Shown here piece after piece: positions 61,355 through 64,000 of a stretch of DNA of 64,000 bases; the first letter of the stretch is position 1, and each line of letters opens with the position of its first letter. The notes under the pieces were generated by a model. It was not told the DNA's origin and did not search any database. It was given only the letters and a program-made list of their open reading frames with translations. Origin of the DNA: Sinorhizobium sp. BG8 (GTDB lineage: Bacteria > Pseudomonadota > Alphaproteobacteria > Rhizobiales > Rhizobiaceae); contig NZ_CP044011.1 of assembly GCF_016864555.1 (NCBI RefSeq), positions 356,501-420,500 on the forward strand. The letters run 5' to 3'. A program made the position numbers and the translations under genes.

Positions 61355-61522
61355 TCAGCGGCTATGCGGGAAGGAAGCCGGGTCGATCCCCAGGGTGTTG
61401 AGGTCGCGCGTCTTCGGACGGCGGCCAGCCTCGACGGCAGCGGCAGCGGCATTGGCGGCGCTCAGAACGGCAAAGGCACGGCCCAAGAAGCCATTGCGGA
61501 TGGTGTTACGGAAGTCGGACAT
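61355..61522 (-). CDS. Small conserved-looking protein (55 residues)
   Basis: A 55-residue basic protein: MSDFRNTIRNGFLGRAFAVLSAANAAAAAVEAGRRP then TRDLNTLGIDPASF. The last part recalls the RxPxxxDLxxLGID pattern of short DUF1127-like proteins common in rhizobia; this is a resemblance only. It has a modest ribosome site (AGAGAG), its own terminator downstream and a T-rich hairpin region upstream. Longer in-frame starts exist up to 61660 but lack support. Confidence 0.65.
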   Translation of the reverse strand: MSDFRNTIRNGFLGRAFAVLSAANAAAAAVEAGRRPKTRDLNTLGIDPASFPHSR

Positions 61523-61620
61523 CGTCTTGCTCTCTTTTCTCAACTCTCTTTGACGCAAGACAGATGAGGCTTCGCAGCCTTGTAGACAAGTCACGCAGTG
61601 GCAGGTCAGCCATGCAGATA

Positions 61621-61657
61621 GAGCAGGCCGGCATCCGAAGGGATGGCCGGCCTGCTC
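61621..61657 (-). terminator. Hairpin downstream of tctA
   Basis: GAGCAGGCCGGCATCC (61621-61636) pairs with 61641-61657 with one bulged base and a GAAG loop. It lies 36 bases past the tctA stop. No T run follows on the minus strand, so termination strength is doubtful. Confidence 0.6.
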
Positions 61658-61692
61658 CAATTTTGCCTTGGGAGGCTACAGGAACCTGGAAC

Positions 61693-63210
61693 TCAGTCCT
61701 CGCTTGCCGCGAGCTGCGACAGGACCTTGCCGCGTCCCCGTGCCCGAAGGATCAGGGGAATGACGAGGGCAGCAAGCGCGATCGCCAGCAGGACGACGGC
61801 GACCGGTGATCCGAGGAACGTGGTCGGATCGCCCTGACTGATTGAGAGTGCCCGGCGCAGCTGCTGTTCGGCGAGCGGCCCGAGGATAAGGCCGACCACT
61901 ACTGGCGCGATCGGGTAGCCGAACACGCGCATGGCGTAGCCGAGCAGACCGAAGGCGAGCAGCATTCCGAGTTCGAACACCGATGGATTGGCGCCGATCG
62001 TCCCGAGCGTCGCAAACAGCAGGATGCCCGCATAGAGCCATGGCTTCGGGATGGTCAGCAGCTTCACCCACAGACCGATCAGCGGCAGGTTGAGAACGAG
62101 CAGCATCAGATTGGCGATCAGCAGGCTGGCAATGAGACCCCATACGAGCTGCGGATTGGTCGCAAAGAGAAGCGGTCCGGGCTGGAGACCGTACTGCTGG
62201 AAGCCGGCGAGCATGATCGCCGCGGTCGCCGTGGTCGGCAGTCCGAGGGTCAGGAGCGGCACGAGCGTACCCGCGGCGGAGGCATTGTTGGCCGCCTCCG
62301 GCCCCGCCACCCCTTCGATGGCGCCATTTCCGAATTCTTCTGGATGCTTGGTCAGCCGCTTTTCTGTGGCGTAGGAGAGGAAGGTGCCGATTTCGGCGCC
62401 GCCAGCCGGCATCGCCCCGATGGGAAAGCCGATCGCGGTGCCCCGAAGCCAGGGCTTCCAGGACCGCGCCCAGTCGGCGGCGTTCATCCAAACGGATCCC
62501 TTAACGGCCTCAACCTTGTCCGGGCCACGATCGCCCTGAGCGGCAATAAACAGTGTTTCACCGATGGCGAACATAGCCACTGCAAGGGTCGTCACCTCGA
62601 TGCCGTCGAGCAGGTCCGGAACGCCGAAGCTCAGGCGCGCCTGGCCGGTCAGCTGGTCGATACCGACGACGGCAAGTGCAAGACCGATGAACAGGGAGGT
62701 AAGCCCCCTGAGGGTCGAGTCGCCAAATGCCGAGGAAACGGTGATGAAGGCGAGAACCATCAGCGCGAAGTATTCGCGGGGTCCGAAAACCAGAGCGAGC
62801 TTTACGATGTAGGGCGCGATGAAGGCAAGTGCCAGCGTGGCGATGAGGCCGGCAACGAAGGATCCGATCGCCGCCGTCGCTAGAGCAGGTCCGCCCCTCC
62901 CCGCACGAGCCATCTTGTTGCCCTCGAGCGCGGTGACGATCGACGAGCTTTCGCCGGGCGTATTGAGAAGGATCGACGTCGTGGATCCGCCATACATGCC
63001 GCCATAGTAGATACCGGCGAACATGATGAGCGATCCTCCCGGGTCGAGCCGGTAGGTGACCGGCAGCAAGAGCGCCACCGTGAGCGCCGGACCGATACCA
63101 GGCAAGACGCCGACGGCCGTTCCTAGCGTCACGCCGATAAGCGCATAGAGCAGATTCATCGGCTGCGCGGCAACGAGCAGCCCCTGAAGAAGAAATTCAA
63201 ACGTACCCAT
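61693..63210 (-). CDS. tctA: Tripartite tricarboxylate transporter permease TctA
   Basis: A 505-residue large membrane subunit with about twelve spans. [24 protein letters not shown] at the N-terminus and [31 protein letters not shown] are the TctA signature. With TctB and TctC it takes up carboxylic acids such as citrate; the substrate here is unknown. It lies 9 bases after tctB. Confidence 0.95.
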   Translation of the reverse strand: MGTFEFLLQGLLVAAQPMNLLYALIGVTLGTAVGVLPGIGPALTVALLLPVTYRLDPGGSLIMFAGIYYGGMYGGSTTSILLNTPGESSSIVTALEGNKMARAGRGGPALATAAIGSFVAGLIATLALAFIAPYIVKLALVFGPREYFALMVLAFITVSSAFGDSTLRGLTSLFIGLALAVVGIDQLTGQARLSFGVPDLLDGIEVTTLAVAMFAIGETLFIAAQGDRGPDKVEAVKGSVWMNAADWARSWKPWLRGTAIGFPIGAMPAGGAEIGTFLSYATEKRLTKHPEEFGNGAIEGVAGPEAANNASAAGTLVPLLTLGLPTTATAAIMLAGFQQYGLQPGPLLFATNPQLVWGLIASLLIANLMLLVLNLPLIGLWVKLLTIPKPWLYAGILLFATLGTIGANPSVFELGMLLAFGLLGYAMRVFGYPIAPVVVGLILGPLAEQQLRRALSISQGDPTTFLGSPVAVVLLAIALAALVIPLILRARGRGKVLSQLAASED

Positions 63211-63219
63211 CGTCGGACC

Positions 63220-63711
63220 TCAGAAGAACAAATGCTCGAGGGGGCCGGCTGGCAAGGAGAGTTGCAGCAGCTTGGCGAAGACGACCCACACGGCAAAACT
63301 GATCAGAATTCCGACGGGAATGGTGATCCACAACTGCCGTTTGCCGAAACCACGGGCCGTCAGTGCGAAAAGCAGCCCGGTAGCGATTGCGAAACCCGCG
63401 ATCTTCAGCAGGATCATCTGGATGGCTAGACCACCGACGATCCAGGCCACGGGCGCAGTTTCCTGGTGGTCGCGCTCGGGAAAGTCGCCGCGGAATGCCT
63501 CGATGGCGGTCCAGCCGGCAAGGGCGATCAGACAGCATGCAATGACATAGGGAACCGTGGTCGGTCCGACCTGCGAATAGCCCACCAGTCCGCTCAGCCG
63601 GGACACGTCCCAGAAGATCAGCAGTCCCAGCGCCGCAAGAACCACGGCGATGACAAGCGCCGCCCTGTCAGGGCGGCGCGACGTTGTTGCGGGGGAAGTC
63701 CCGTTCTTCAT
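63220..63711 (-). CDS. tctB: Tripartite tricarboxylate transporter small membrane protein TctB
   Basis: A 163-residue membrane protein with four hydrophobic segments (ALVIAVVLAALGLLIFW, VPYVIACCLIALAGWTAI, WIVGGLAIQMILLKIAGFAIATGLLFALTA, ITIPVGILISFAVWVVF). Its start overlaps the upstream tctC stop (ATGA). Confidence 0.92.
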   Translation of the reverse strand: MKNGTSPATTSRRPDRAALVIAVVLAALGLLIFWDVSRLSGLVGYSQVGPTTVPYVIACCLIALAGWTAIEAFRGDFPERDHQETAPVAWIVGGLAIQMILLKIAGFAIATGLLFALTARGFGKRQLWITIPVGILISFAVWVVFAKLLQLSLPAGPLEHLFF

Positions 63712-64000
63712 TGTACGAGCCCGATGTCCTTGAGGACGGTTTCCGTTGCGGACGTATCCTTTGCGAGTTGCTCATCGAACGCGCTGCCGGAGAGATAGGT
63801 GTCCTGCCAGCCCTTGGTCTTCAGAACGTCCTGCCAGGCGGCGGATTTTGCGAGCTTCTCGATATCGCTGGAGACCGCGGCCTTCTGTTCGTCCGTCAGG
63901 CCCGGAGCTGCAGCGACCATGCGCCAGTTCTCGACGACCACGTCGAGGCCACTTTCCTTGATCGTCGGCGCGTCGACGCCTTCTATGCGGTCCGCGCTCG
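63708..64000 (-). CDS. tctC: Tripartite tricarboxylate transporter substrate-binding protein TctC (C-terminal part only)
   Basis: The last ~96 codons of a TctC/Bug-type periplasmic binding protein; the gene continues past the window edge. IEGVDAPTIKESGLDVVVENWRMVAAAPGLTDEQKAAVSSDIEKLAKSAAWQDVL is the Bug-type end, with PTIKESG followed by the GLT stretch and the QDVLKTKGW block. It overlaps tctB, the usual tctCBA order. Confidence 0.93.
   Translation of the reverse strand, partial: SADRIEGVDAPTIKESGLDVVVENWRMVAAAPGLTDEQKAAVSSDIEKLAKSAAWQDVLKTKGWQDTYLSGSAFDEQLAKDTSATETVLKDIGLVQ

Overview
The window is a gene-dense, GC-rich chromosomal segment from an alphaproteobacterium, almost certainly a member of the Rhizobiaceae (Sinorhizobium/Ensifer, Rhizobium or Shinella type). 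This rests on recognisable gene sets and their order: atpHAGDC near priA and xerC; mdh-sucCD-sucAB-lpdA in one direction; sdhCDAB; tsaD-gpsA divergent from hemC-hemD-mitofilin-hemY; an Omp19-type lipoprotein; and a ZapE ATPase. I saw no tRNA or rRNA genes, CRISPR array, insertion sequence or prophage. Both edges cut genes: argJ on the left, a TctC-type binding protein gene on the right.

Region by region. 1-2.2 kb: argJ (3' part), a GNAT acetyltransferase and mutT. 2.2-2.8 kb: a small membrane protein and an orphan Flp pilin. 2.8-7.5 kb: a methyltransferase, comF, grxC, a nitrilase-family amidase, DUF1178 and DUF3291 proteins, and ubiG. 7.7-10.1 kb: three poorly characterised genes (anchored membrane protein, SNase-like secreted protein, metallophosphatase). 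10.2-11.6 kb: a GDP-mannose pyrophosphorylase. 11.9-16.9 kb: F1 ATP synthase. 17.2-23.8 kb: a small membrane protein, a frame-disrupted priA, an acyltransferase, xerC, a TraB/GumN protein and a DUF2867 protein. 24.0-35.7 kb: the lower TCA cycle (mdh, sucC, sucD, sucA, sucB, lpdA, transcribed right to left), interrupted by small passengers (YciI, MAPEG, LysE, a secreted protein, an SDR). 35.9-37.6 kb: zapE and an Omp19-like lipoprotein. 38.0-41.4 kb: sdhCDAB. 41.7-46 kb: a repeat-rich secreted protein, a methyltransferase, EVE and YciI proteins, gpsA and tsaD. 46.1-52.5 kb: hemC, hemD, alphaproteobacterial Mic60, hemY, a TerB-like protein, a glutamine amidotransferase and YggT. 52.6-59.7 kb: ppa, a GNAT, typA, a Tat-exported PhoD phosphatase and an M3 peptidase. 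60.1-64 kb: a TerC/DUF475 membrane protein, a 55-residue protein and a tctCBA transporter operon.

Functionally the window is dominated by respiration and energy metabolism: 2-oxoglutarate to succinate to oxaloacetate, succinate dehydrogenase, ubiquinone and heme synthesis, ATP synthase. No obvious new multi-gene defence or secretion system is present. The observations most worth a second look are the one-base frame disruption in priA, a Shine-Dalgarno sequence separated from the sucA start by a hairpin, a 24-base palindrome upstream of mdh, repeated 11-base palindromes upstream of sdhC, a Pho-box-like triple repeat upstream of phoD, a terminator-like hairpin in the leader of the TerC gene, and a secreted repeat protein I could not place in any family. 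Assignments come from reading translated sequence and motifs; no database search was run.
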